Shown here in pieces: positions 1 through 12,190 of a DNA stretch of 64,000 nucleotides (its first letter is position 1; the number at the start of each line of letters is the position of its first letter). Location: NCBI GenBank assembly GCA_022885665.1, contig JAGQDJ010000007.1, positions 186,001-250,000 on the forward strand, in the 5' to 3' direction. Under the pieces are notes generated by a model. That model was not told the DNA's origin. It saw only the letters and a list, made by a program, of their open reading frames with translations, and made no database searches. Origin of the DNA: Triops longicaudatus (lineage: Eukaryota > Arthropoda > Branchiopoda > Notostraca > Triopsidae). A program made the translations under genes and the position numbers.

Positions 1-1411
1 CTTGTTCGAAGGAAGGAAATTCTGAAGTTGGTTTACTTTTGTGTGCATCAGAGTCCCTATAAACTAGGATCATTTAGTTATACTTGCAGTCAAACTCGGA
101 TATAAGAAAATTTTAAAACTTGATAAAAAAAGTGTTTTTTTTTTCAATTTTGTTTTTAAATATGTTATTCTTACGTCCGTGTAACTGACTGGAACATAAT
201 TATAAGTAGCCTTTCAAGACGAAAAATAAAAATGAAATGTACGTTGGATACAATTTGTGCTCAAGCGCGTAAGTTGGCAAATATGGAATTGTTTTACACT
301 AGCATATCGCCGCAAAGGAAGACCGACATACGAAACCCTGGATGTCGTAGAAAAGTGGTTAACTGTGAGCGTAATCTAAGACTTCGGGCTTAAGAAGTTT
401 TACGCTAAGGGTACCTCGTATTAGCAACCCGGATGTAAATAGTCTTGTCAAGTAACGAAGTCTCTTATACCCGGGTACGTATTTACGTGAACATGATTAT
501 ACGAAATTTCAGGACATTTTCCTCAACACAAGCAGCTGATCATATGAAAGGCATCCTTTAGTACTACAACTCAGTAGAACTCGGATATAAGAGACATGGA
601 TGTCGGACAAAAAGTGATAATCTGACTGATTTTTCTCTGACTCGTTGACACTGATAAATTATGCAAAATTATGATAACCGGGATGTAAGAGACTAATTTT
701 TAACCTTTATAACAAATTTTAAGCCGTGTAGCTTTTCGTCCACGATTATTAGACTATTTATGCTGGTGTACGTGTCACTCTTACAGGCGGGTTACTTTGG
801 ATGCTTTCTTCTTTCTATGGGAGCTTCAACTTTGGTCTAAATTCTGGAACACGGCATCTTTATCCTATTTGCGGGGTTTTCTCTATTCTTTCTTCGCTCA
901 AATTTGAGAAAATTTTAATTTCTCGACACGAACTACTTGGTACATACTCCGTTCTCAATAGCGTGTAACTCACTCGGATACGACAACTTACCAACCTCCT
1001 TTCATGCCGTGCACAAAGCAACTCCATGAAAGAGAGAACGACGGCAATGGGAAAAAAAAACAACCACATCAAATCAGAACACAAGCTTTGTAAAATGTGG
1101 TGAATAAACTTGTCGAATCAAAGAGAGTGTAAGGTTTGTGGTTAGCCTAAAAAGCTCACTACCCGATTAGGTGTTACACGCTCGCATGTACAAATCTGGG
1201 TTAGTGGAGCTAAGCTAACATGTCTCTTATCTCGGTTTCTTCTCTCTTCCTCCCTTTTCTTTTTTGTCTACCCTAAATAAAAAAGACCACCACCATGCCT
1301 AAAAGCTAATAAGAAAGATCTTAGAATCTCATTGAAAACCCAGCAACTACAGCCAATTTCCCTTCATGTTTTCTTTGTTTGGCCACAGACTTGCGACACA
1401 AACGCCCTAGC
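1..1411. other. Upstream non-coding region
   Basis: No coding sequence can be supported here. The stretch is AT-rich and holds four dispersed copies of a short CGGATaTAAG-type motif, listed separately. Immediately before the first called exon (about 1360-1396) lies a pyrimidine-rich run ending in cacag, which looks like a splice acceptor. A 5' untranslated or coding exon of the next gene may therefore lie in this stretch, but I could not pick it out. Confidence 0.5.
94..691 (+). repeat. Four dispersed copies of a CGGATaTAAG motif
   Basis: The string ACTCGGATATAAGA occurs at 94-107 and 579-592. Close variants with CGGATGTAA or GGGATGTAAGAG occur near 427-442 and 676-691. Spacing is irregular, so this is not a simple tandem array. 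It may be a decayed repeat or a reused short motif. No function can be read from it. Confidence 0.4.
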
Positions 1412-4009
1412 ATGTCCCGTCGTCTTCGTCGTGGTTGCAGCTTAGAAGTTATTTTTGAGGAAGAAGATTGCACGCCCTTTAGCCACTTAGCCCAGCCTGC
1501 TGAAGACCATTGCTTTTCCAGCCCCGATAACCGCCCTCGACGAGTTCGTAACAAAATTTCGCCGGGTTTTATAGCTGTCTACAAAAGACGCCGCTCGCGT
1601 AGCCTCAGTGCGTTATTAGACTCGTCAGTCGAGTAAGGACACAAAAGACACAAGGAAAAAAAAAATCTCAACCCCCACCCACCCCCTGTCCTTGCCTTGC
1701 TTGAAGAAACACTGAAGCTGACGCAAGCTAATTTTTTGCACATTTTCTTTTCCAGGGTGCTGACAGAAGATCCTAACTGGGACACAGCTAATTCAGAGGA
1801 AGAAGGAGACACAGAGTGGGATCACCGGAGGGCGCCACTCAGCCGGCGCCAAATTATTGAGCGTAGCAGTTTTGAAGACTTGGCAGCTTTGTTAGATCCC
1901 CAGCCTCCTCAGCTTGACTTGAACGCTCCCGAGCTTCCGCTTTCTCCCCCGGCTGTGGTAAAAAGCCCCCAGCCCTGCTCATCTGACTCTCATTTCGAGT
2001 GCAATATCCGCGCTGACTTTTTGATCCACTGTACTTGCGGTTCCGGACGCGTCGTGTTCAAAATGGTTCTCAATTCAACCATGCCACTCAAGCATATGCA
2101 AGCCATTCCCGAGAGCGAAGCACTGCCCGAAATAGCGGGAGGGGCAGGGGGAGGTCCGGCCAAACGTCGCACGTCGATTTACGAAGCGCTGGCGATGGCC
2201 AACCAGGTTTCGCAGGGCAGCATGACTCGTCGCTACCGTCAGTTCTTTGAGGAACAAAGCCAGCGCGGCAAAGAAAACAAGGGCGCACTTGACGTTCACC
2301 CTGGACCGATTTTGAATCAAACAATAGTTACTGCGGCACCAGTTCACACAATAAAAGAACACGAGCTCAATCCAATGGCTGCTCCTCCAACTGAGCCCAA
2401 AAAGATTTCTAAGCCGTCATGGACGGCAGCCAAAGAAGTCCATATTGATCAGAAGAAGACACCGAAAGACGCCGGCGAATCGAAAGTCAAGGATTTTCCA
2501 TCCTCCAGTATCGGACACCACAGTGGTCTCCGGTGCGAGGTCTGTTCGGCCCCCATTCAGGCCAATCGCGCGAAACCTGAGGCAGCCTTGCCCCAGAAAG
2601 AGGTCGATGTAGTCGTACCCTCCGTGGAAGAGTTCGATCCTCCTTCCACAGAATTGGCTTGTAAACCGACCAACAAAGAAGTCGTCGAAGATGAGTTACC
2701 CAAGCCGAACACCGTGAAAAACGTCCGCAATCTCTTCGAGACCGAAAGTGACGCTATCCTACCGCATCCCTACGGTACCTTCCGCCCTGCGAGCGTCAAC
2801 TCTGGACGGTTCAGTATGGGTTACGTCAAATCGAACCCCAGCAGCAAAATTTTGCGTTCGGAATCGCTGTCTTCGCTGAATCACTTACCGCATTACCACC
2901 TTTCACGCTCGAGCAGCACCATGTCCTTGCACAGCTCTCAACCCCACGCAGTTCTCCTTACACTCCCTAAGGAAGACATCGAACCACTGGAAGAGAAAGG
3001 CTACGTGGTGGCGTTAGGACGTTTGGCGCCTCTTCGCAGTCTCTCTCGTCAAGAGCGTGATGCAGTGTTCCGCTCCCCTTCGCCACCTCCTTACCGTTCC
3101 GGAGCGGGTGCCCATTCTCACCGGTCGCTCCGCACCAGCCACAGCATTCCTCCCGAGTTCACTCCTCGTCCTTACGTCGACAGTATCTACTCCGAAGCCA
3201 GCGAATGGAGCAGTGATTGGGACAATCACAGCGATACAGCTAGTTCAACGTCCGTGTCATCACCTCGACCGGGCTCGACTTCTAATCACAGCAGTGACGG
3301 AGTGCGCTACATCGCTCCTGACGTCCTCGAAAGGATCCGATCCTATGGGCTGACTTTTCAATTCGTCGACGGCAAAATGGTCAGTAGCGACAACGACGAT
3401 CCCGAATCTGCACCGGTTTCGACGTCCATGAGACAGAAATCTGAAGCCCCAGCTCCTAAACCAAAAGTCACAGCCGTCAAGTCCGCTGCACCCCAATTCC
3501 CCGCCAAGAAGAAAGGGTCTGCCTTGACTTCCACCCCGAAAAGCACCAAGAACACGCTGGGGAAAACCGTTTCGGCTCCTTTGCCTATGACTACTGCCCA
3601 TGCACTTGAGAAGGTCTCGTCGACTCAACCTCGGGTCATCAGCTACGTCCCCAAAACTAGCACACCCTACCCTGTTGTGACAACCACCACTACGGCCGAA
3701 CGCGTTCGTCACTGCTCGGGTGATTCGTCAGCGAGCAGCTCAGGCGTGAGCTCGGTCGCCCAACGTTCCGACAGCGCGAGTAGTGAGTCCGAGTCTGTCG
3801 GCGGCTCGCCATTCTGCTCTTTGAAGCGAGTCAAGAAGCGTGATTTGACAAGCAATGACAACGCCTTCTTCGAACGAGACGGACGACCCTGCAGTCCAGG
3901 ACCGGTCGAATGTCCCAGTGTAAAAAGCGTTGCGGAGTCCATCTATGGCATGTACTCTGTCATGTACAATTTCCGACATTCCCAGGTGACTCCGCACATC
4001 AAAGTGTAA
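1412..4009 (+). CDS. Large serine/proline-rich protein of unknown function
   Basis: I do not recognise this protein. Two exons, 1412-1632 and 1756-4009, join in phase 2 across a 123-nt intron (gtaagg...ttccag) to give about 824 residues. The start is the ATG at 1412. The frame stays open upstream to an acceptor-like site near 1396, so an earlier exon is possible. The N-terminus is basic and has an RSRSLS-type phosphorylation-like site. An acidic stretch (NSEEEGDTEWD) follows. The rest is long, low in hydrophobics and rich in Ser, Pro and charged residues, as in a disordered scaffold. Ordered-looking islands are the segment around RRTSIYEALAMANQ and a C-terminal block around AESIYGMYSVMYNF. 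The last residues, HIKV, resemble a class II PDZ ligand. There is one CxxC pair but no complete zinc finger, membrane segment or signal peptide. Coding status is convincing from length; function is open. Confidence 0.8.
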
Positions 4010-4413
4010 ATTAATCCCCGGAGAGGGGCTTTGGAATTGGATCTGGACCTCATAGTAAATTACGAGGACTTGATAGTTCAATTCTATGATGTACCAGACA
4101 CGTTACATTCCCTATTCCCTTTGTACATACGACAGTGTTCGTCCCTTATACTCCCTTTTACGCTCTTAATGCCTTATTAGTATTAAGTATATCCGTGCGC
4201 CGATAATTTCCATTTTCTTTGTTTACTGTTACTCGACTGTTACACGCTTCCGCAGTGTTACTCGCCTCATGAAGCATTACTTATATAATTTTTTTAGGTC
4301 CCTCTTTACATTTTGATTGTTGAAATTATTATTATTTTTTACAGATCCGAGTACTGCTAGACGGCGCTCTAGATCAGTTATGTATTTGTTGGGTACTAGA
4401 GAATTAGTAATTT
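4010..4413. other. Space between convergent genes
   Basis: AT-rich sequence between the stop of the plus-strand gene at 4009 and the candidate minus-strand stop at 4414. It presumably holds the two 3' untranslated regions. I see no clear AATAAA signal. Confidence 0.4.
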
Positions 4414-4825
4414 TCATATTGTAAAAACCTCTATCGGGTATGAGATTTGCGGACGGACTACATCGTGCGTCCGCATTTCTTGTACTGCTCGTACTCGTGG
4501 AGATACTATAAAAGGAAATAGTAGGGGAATTACGACTTATAGTTTTGCTTACAATTGGTGATGTATCGTTACAAAGAGCAACTTACTAAGTTACAATATA
4601 ATGTAAAGCTGTGTACGCTATGCAAATATAGCCGATGAAGATATCGCTGACGGATGAGAAATACACTTGTAAGAAAGTAAATACCCACTTACCATTGTAA
4701 ATTACGCCGGAAGTGTTGTTGTTGGCACTGGTAGTGACTGGCTGAGGTTCTCGTTGATGAGTTTCACCATCAGATGCATTAGTATGTTGCCCGCGGCGGG
4801 AGGTCCAACACGGGAGAGCACATAC
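4414..4825 (-). CDS. Last two exons of a candidate unknown minus-strand gene (partial)
   Basis: Not recognised. On the minus strand, exon 4825-4693 is bounded by a strong acceptor (ttatttcaatcag) and a strong donor (gtaagtgg). One frame is open through all 133 nt and ends in phase 1. The next acceptor, tactatttccttttatag, starts exon 4505-4414, which accepts phase 1 and reads 29 residues to a TGA. Both pieces are visibly richer in G+C than the surrounding DNA. The first exon encodes a Thr/Asn/Gln-rich polar stretch (for example QPVTTSANNNTSG). The last encodes VRPQISYPIEVFTI at its C-terminus. A second frame of exon 4825-4693 is also open until a TAA just before the donor, so the reading frame is not certain. 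The 5' part may be the exon at 15270-15121, whose phase 0 end fits. Confidence 0.4.
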
Positions 4826-7681
4826 CTGATTGAAATAAAATTATAAGAATTTACTAACCATCTTGTACTTATTATTTTAAAAATTCGACCAAGGAACTAC
4901 CTGCAAAAGAATAACTAACGCATTAAGAATAAAAAAAATCTGCAGCAAAAATGCCTGAATATAAAAGTAATCCAAGTTACTTTAACCAATATCACTCTTA
5001 CAAACATGTTTCTATAAAATTCCTATACACCAAAATCGGTTGTTTTCCAATAATTTGCGAACACTAACTATTTTAAAAATTATGCAGATTGAACTAAGGT
5101 TACTGTTACTGTTAAAGGTTATGAAAAAAAAACTTTATATTTATTTCAATATAGGAGCTTTTTTATACACGCGATTTACAAAGAAAGATTGTAAACGTCT
5201 AATCCTTTCCGGAACGTAAAGTAGGCTAAGAAAAGCATTGACCTCCTTTCGAGGGAGAAGAGTTGGGGAGGAGGGGCGGAAACGAAACCAGTGGCTTGAA
5301 TTTCAGAGAACGATTTGTTCTAACCTGAAAGAACCCATGTCAGGAAAACGGAATGCATTCTCTGACTACCTCTCGAGGAAAGGAATTAATGTGACAGAAG
5401 TGTTTTCGTGAGATTTAAGAATCACGACAAGTTGCCAACAACAACGGATGGGTGATTTTATTATCTGACAGGATACAGTGGACAATACATGATGCGTCGT
5501 ATAAAGGAAACTCCTCGCGAATGTAACATACCCAAGAGAGCCTTTTCTTTACGTTAAGAGAAAATGGGACACTCAAGAGCACAACGGACAATATTCCTTT
5601 CTCTCTTTGTCTTCGCTCAAAAGGGATCGCTTTACGCAACTTGTACATAAGAGAATCGATATGCCAGAGAAACGTATCAGAGATACACCTTAAGGTACTT
5701 TATCAAGGATCTATGATAAAAGGGGCGAGGCTCAAAGTCTCCATTAGCGTAATCACAGACGACGGCGATAGTGGACAGTCATTAGGGAAGGAATGTATTA
5801 GTTACTCATTTTATCGAGCGACGATAATCTTTTACCCTTATCGAACACAGCCTGACAGGCATTTACGTTCTTATCACATCCAATCATAAAATGCTTATCT
5901 TTGTACTACTTCCTCCATTTGTACCGAAAAGCTGATGACGGGCGAAATGAAATTAGTATGCCCAGAAGAGCTCCGAATTCGTTAACTGGTCAGGACCGGA
6001 GAAGGGATGAGCCGGATGGTTGACAAGTTAATGTTTCATGGATGAAGAAAGTGTTGCTAATTAGGATACAGAACATAGTAGCAAACGATGCATATTTTTG
6101 TATTCTTAATATTCTGTCACGACGTAATTATCACAGGATATCGAAACATCCATGAGACTTAATTCTCAACGAAAATTATGTAAATCGAGGAAACACATTT
6201 TTGAACATCTTTCACGTCTGGTTTCCAGTGCATAAAAAAATATTTTTATATAGTAATATGAGAGAAGTCATAAAAAATATTTTAAAATGTTCATTTTTGC
6301 TACATCATCAAAGCGTCTGCTTTTCGCGCTTTTACGTAAACTAATATGGTAAGCTGCAAAGAAAAGGAGTTTAGTGGGGAAGAAGTAGGAATTCCAAATT
6401 CGGGTTCCCATGGGAGAAAAAACTGCAGCAGGGCGATTGACATAGCCTGGTAATTGACATGCATGATTTAACAATTCAAATCCCTTACAACGAAAACTCC
6501 TTCAAATAGGCTATTTCCAATGTCTGAATGCGTATTAAAATTCAGCGAAAAATCTAAATAGTTTCTGTCCAACTGACTGACAACCAACTTTATGTGAGAT
6601 TCAGAAAAAAAATATTTCGTTTGCCATCTGTAGGTTACACACAAAAACCTCGTGGATGAGCACAAACTGTGATTCTCACCACCACACAATTTCTTGATTT
6701 TCTTGATTACAACTTTATGACCTTTCAGGAATCTTCAAATGAATTATAGCAAGTTTACATGAGCAGGCTTACAATTACACACAGCTTTTCAGAATCGCTA
6801 CAACGTAGTGCATTTGCTAAACGTCAAACGAATTACCGAACTCTTCCACTAGACTCCATCTTGCCAGATCCATTTACAGTACATTAGGCTTGGACAAGCA
6901 ATCTGTTTTATCTCCAGAGAGAGAGCATCTTTACTGTCATTCCCAGCTCAGATAACATTGATTGTACAATTCAGTACCCGGACGATACCAGGTGACTCTA
7001 CAATACCGTAAAGCGCATTTCATCCTAAGTTGCAATACGGAAGCGCGTACGCTGTGTAGAATCCACAAGGAATTCGTTCTTGAACTCGATTATCGAGTGA
7101 AACCTTACCATTCCATACGATTACAGCTTTATAACGTAAACGAACGGCTCAAGAGAAAAAATATAAAAAAAAATATCACTACATACTTTTACCACTGACA
7201 TTTTGTAAAGTTTCATATTACTTCCTGATTTCAAGCATAAACTCCATTACGGAAGACACCACGTTTTGTCAATGAACGTTCCCCGTTCAGGTACATACGT
7301 ACAAATCTTCACATATTTTCCAGCAGGGACACCGCTCAAGCAACTGTCGGTATTTAGAATAAGATAGATGGGTAAACGTAACATCTCACGTCTATCTTGT
7401 AAGAGCCACTACGAAAGTCTAAGAACTTAGACAGAAATGAAATCTGACTCAACTCATGGTAGTGCTTTCAGTACCCGCTAACGAAGTGAAACAGGAAAGT
7501 TGACCGCTTTGTGATATAATCTTTTGATTAACTTCGTACAACTCTGGATTCTCTAAAAAATATCTTTTTCGTACAACTGGTACTTGCGAAATCAATCTCG
7601 TTCGACTCAAGTTTAAAAAAAAACGCAAATACATTTTAAATATTCAATCTCATACAAAAGCAATCTGCTAAATAGCCTATA
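4826..7681. other. Gene-poor region
   Basis: AT-rich sequence with only short random open frames. No exon with convincing splice sites and no recognisable RNA gene was found. It would be intron if the candidate gene at 4414-4825 truly begins at 15270. Confidence 0.4.
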
Positions 7682-8421
7682 CAGGGTGTTTAGAAAGTCA
7701 CAATACACCTGCATTCTTTTGCTTGTAACAAATAAACGGCTAAAGAAACAATTTCGGCGATAGTTAACCAACGTTCCGAGCTCATTCAATGATATACCGT
7801 GATGGCTGCTATCTGTCGGACCCCTAAGAAACCTCAACAATTAAAGAAAAGTCTGGCCACATCCATTGCCCATCACATTTTATGGACAAAAATGTGATGG
7901 ACTGTGGGCACCTAATCATTATAAGCTGCAAATTTACGTTTTATGAATCTAGAGCTTTAGTGTAAGATCCACAATATTCTCTGGCGACGAAAAACAGCAA
8001 AACGTTTTATCCTGCAATCTTCGAAGCATTCTTAGTGGTCACTTTTACATTTTCTTCTTCGGGTTGAAAAGAAACAGTTCCTGAAGCCTTGTTAAAAACT
8101 GACCCGAAAATATGTCGCAAATGTGAAAATAAAACGGTGCATTGTTTTAACTCTGCGCCTATCATGGCGGACCTCACACTAACGTTTTGGACCCTATAAC
8201 GAATTGTTTTCGTATTCGCAAAATGTGATTGGTAGCGGATGCGGCCTGAATTTTCTTTCATTGTTGTGGTTCCGTAAAAGACCAAAAGATGGCAACCGTT
8301 ACAATTTTATCTGGGTTGAGTTCCGAACGTCGGGTAATTATCGGCGAAATCTCTTCTTTAGCCACTTTTTTGTGCTACAAGAAAAATAATGCAGGTGTAT
8401 TGGCGCTTTTTTAACACCATG
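7682..8421. mobile_element. 740-bp non-autonomous DNA transposon (MITE) with long terminal inverted repeats
   Basis: The left end starts CAGGGTGTTTAGAAAG and the right end, reverse-complemented, starts CATGGTGTTAAAAAAG. Similarity between the two ends continues for roughly 110 bp. Shared blocks include CAATACACCTGCATT, GGCTAAAGAA and GGCGATA/CGCCGATAAT, with scattered substitutions. A TA dinucleotide flanks each end (7680-7681 and 8422-8423), which is the target duplication of Tc1/mariner-type elements. The interior has no transposase-like frame, so the element is non-autonomous. It lies between genes. Divergence of the two ends suggests an old insertion. Confidence 0.75.
7870..7900. repeat. 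Perfect 12-bp hairpin inside the mobile element
   Basis: CCATCACATTTT at 7870-7881 and its exact reverse complement at 7889-7900 flank a 7-nt spacer. It sits within the 740-bp inverted-repeat element and is probably part of its internal palindromic structure. Confidence 0.65.
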
Positions 8422-9119
8422 TATGTGCCAACAAAACATCATATAAAACAGTGATAATCGGGTTGAGTTTTCATGGATATTTCAAAGACGACTAGGGTAG
8501 CAAAACTTAAATCTTTCGGAAATTGAATCGTTTTAACCTGAGTTCGGTTACCAGTGTGTAGCCGCAGCCTTAGTTATTGCACAACCTGCCAAGTCTCAAC
8601 CGTTCAAGAAAATGCGAAAATGTCACACGTGCAGGTCTAAAGGAAAAATATATCTTTATCGTCTACGATAACAGACGGAACTCAAAGGCGATCTTTTTAG
8701 GAACTCTTTTAAGATCTTGACCCTTGGGGGAAGTTTGTCGGTAACGATTCGCCCGGTCATTTTCCGAGAATATTCCCGCCTTCCTTATTACGTCCCTGAG
8801 GCAGAAAGAAAATTCACGCCCCTTAAAGCTGAAAGAAAATTCGTAATTGCCTTCCTTCACCTCCTTCACAGTAAATCAACGATTAAGGACGCCTGCATCT
8901 AAAGCGAAAATTAGTTGAGCAACGCGGAACCGACTCGTGAAATAAGTGCAAAACTCGGTGAAGACACCATGCAATTCAGTTAATGGCACGAGCATGCGTG
9001 CCCAAGTGAAAATATTACCCTTTGAGTGACACACATTACAAACGGCTCGTTATATGTCGTTTTAAAACTACAGACTCGATTACGCAGACAAGTGCAAACA
9101 CTACGCTCCCATCACCCAG

Positions 9120-9156
<37 letters not shown>
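9120..9156 (+). repeat. Poly-A tract, about 37 A
   Basis: Uninterrupted run of about 37 adenines. It could be a microsatellite or the tail of an old retroposed copy. I see no tRNA-like promoter boxes or clear flanking duplication around it. Confidence 0.9.
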
Positions 9157-9157
<1 letters not shown>

Positions 9158-12055
9158 AGAAACTGTAACTTAATTTACGGACCTACGTTAAAACAGTAGA
9201 TATTCGATATCAAATTGACACAACCCATGTTACCGAAACCGGTATGAGTCCATGTTGAAAATACATGTGGAAAACGACTGATTTCACGTAGGAAACTACC
9301 ATGTTTTTAAAATGATCAAAAACTGGTATGATGATGATCCAAATGGAGGTTACAAGTACAATACATAAATCGCTAACTGGCTCTAAATGATATTTCAGTT
9401 AGACCACACCATAACACTTTCAGCGTTAGAAGGATGAGTATTTTATTAACTTGATCTAAAAAGAGATTTGGCAAAAGTGGAGAAAATACTCGTCAAAGAA
9501 GTTTTCAAAGCTATGTTTTTTGACAGGAGTTCAGTTTCGCTGTTTTTGCCCGATGCTAAATTCACTGTGTGCTTCGCAAGCAGCGAATCTCCGTTTAAGC
9601 GAAACGAGAAACTTTTGCATAATTTAGCGAAATCTTTTAAATGGGACCCAACGGTTGGCCAACCTGGGAAGAAACAGCACTAACATTTTTCAGGTTCTAC
9701 TGGCAGTAGCACGTATCTGAAGTACCAACGAAACCTTTGCAATTTACCCCGAGTGCTAAAAATAAACAAAAAAGGAACAGAAAGGATGAAGGCAAAGACT
9801 TAAATGAAATTGCTTGACTGAGAAACGGAGGAAACGAGACGTAGGCGGGATGTCAGTACAAAAGTAATGGAACGGGGCAGGTTGCGGGGACCAAACAATT
9901 TTGTAACAAACATTAGCCAAATGAGCACAATAATAGAGGCAGGAGGCCAGACTAGCAGGGTTAACTCGTGTTCCAGAAACGTTACGGCAGTGGGGTTATA
10001 TGAGATCGAACGTTAGGCCCCAGCATCCAGCTAGGGGGTGGGAAACATGTAGTGTGTATTTTTTTACGCAGTAGGATCAATACTCCGGAAAAGGCCTGTG
10101 AGAAATTCTCTAACCACTTAATCGTCCATTATCAACGAAAATTATGCTAACTACAATTTCATCCGAAGTTCGCATTTTTTCGTATTTAAGAATAAAATGT
10201 ACGAAAAACAATAAAAATGAAGAAAACATTGATAACAAAATTAAGTAAATAAGAGACAATAAATATTTAGGTTGGGACAAAAATTAATACAAGTTAAATA
10301 TAATAATTATCCAGTGAAGTACTTCGTCACGGCTAAATAACAGAAATGTAACAAAGCGACAGAAATATGACACACCAAAATAAACGGACACAACTCTGGT
10401 CTTTTAAATAAGAAAAAAAAAACTTTGCACTAAAAGACCCACATATTGTAAAAACTACGTAACGAGTCTAAGTCAATGAAAGGGGAAAGCCTACACTAGT
10501 AGGCCTATCTTGAAAAATAACGTCGGGTGTTATACATTTAAGCCCTCAAATATAGAAACCTAACCCAAAGTTAGAAACATGAAATATCTTAATGGACCGG
10601 TACAACAATCAACAAAAGTAAGACTTCTTTTCTTATTTCTATCATCTTTTCAACCTCGATCATTTAGATTGGAGTTTCTGAACTGAAAAATTCAGAGATC
10701 GATATTAAGAATTGATACAGTTTAATAATAGAAAAACTTTTTTCTAAATATTTTGAACAAATATTTCGATCATATTACGTTAGCCCACACAATCAGTTTT
10801 AAATTTTGAATAGTAAACTAGCAGCGTGGTCGATTTCCGATGTAGGAAATGCAAATGCATGTGATTAGATTTGCGCGGCAACGAACGGTGACGCGCCAGT
10901 TTCAACACGGAAATGACGAAACGAATGGACGTTCTTCTTTTTAACGCATTTTCTCACACTTTCGCTCCTCAGAGAAGTCACACACCAAAAAAAAAAACTA
11001 AATTATTAGTCTCCAAATATAGCAATCAGCCTACAATTCCTCTAACGCACACAGCGCGGATAATTTTTAATTCATTTTTAAAAACACTTTTTAGGACATG
11101 AAAGAAAGCTGTTAAATTTAAATTAAATCAATTCGTTGACCTTTTCAACAGAAATGGTGAACTCACAGCACAGCACTTAGACCAGCTCTACTAATTCAAG
11201 CGAAAAATGGGGTGAAATGAGAGAAAAAGCTAATAAAAATTAAATGAAGCATCTATATTTACAAAACGTTAGTAGAATTCTTGTTGAAATACAAAGTATA
11301 TGGATGAAGCGGAAATTAACACATAGGTGATTAAATATATTTGAGATGGAATCACGGATATGTCCAATTACGAAACATGTGAATATTATACGAACTAGTA
11401 CAATGTAGATACAGATTTGAGTGATGCAGCTATAGATTTGTACGATGTATTTAATTGTTTTTTCAAAGTCACTTACACGCGAGTTCGATTGCTTTGCTAA
11501 AAGATGGGTTTATTCCTACCAATTAGAAGTAATTGGTATGAATATACAGTATTTTTTCTGTGATACTGCGTTACAAGAGAAAATTTAGTTTACTGCTTTA
11601 ACATAAAAGAGCACGGGAACCTACAATGGTGGACAGTTTGCGGCTAAAGTTTCCAATTTCGAGGAGTGCTCTAGGAAAATAAAGGATACGTTTCCTCATA
11701 AAATACAAACAAACCCTGATACCAGAGACCATGAAAAACGTCTTTAATTTTCAATTCTCTTTTACACATGGGTCTTTCACTACAAAATTTATTTGTTGTT
11801 GTGCAAGAGCAAAGCACTTTTTTAAGTGGTCTTACCTAACAAAACAATGTTTGGGGGGCAGTTTTTTTTCACAAATGAGTCTCCTATTTGCAGATTCTTA
11901 CTGCAGTATTTGCCATATCCAATAATAAAGCAATAGACGCTAATATGTCGCGAAGCCGACATCAGTCTGCTTAAATTACAATAATAAAACACATTTTTTA
12001 TAAAAACAGACTTAACAATAATGCATTCAACAAACAAAACTACAAAATCTCCTAT

Positions 12056-12190
12056 AGTAAACCCAAGGATATAAGAAATAAAGCTCAACACAACTCGAAC
12101 AACAAAAGCAAAAATATAAGAAACAATAATCGAAACAGATCGAACAGTAAAAGCAAGGATTTAAGAGTGACTAAACAAACAACAAAAATA
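12056..12190 (+). repeat. Three-unit 45-bp imperfect tandem repeat
   Basis: Units begin at 12056 (agtaaacccaaggatataag), 12101 (aacaaaagcaaaaatataag) and 12146 (agtaaaagcaaggatttaag). The spacing is exactly 45 bp. The first two units both end in a tcgaac-type string. The third decays after about 25 nt. Confidence 0.7.

Noticed and set aside
3260..4081. Minus-strand open frames of 150 and 113 codons
   Set aside because: They overlap the long plus-strand coding exon and have no splice context or recognisable motif.
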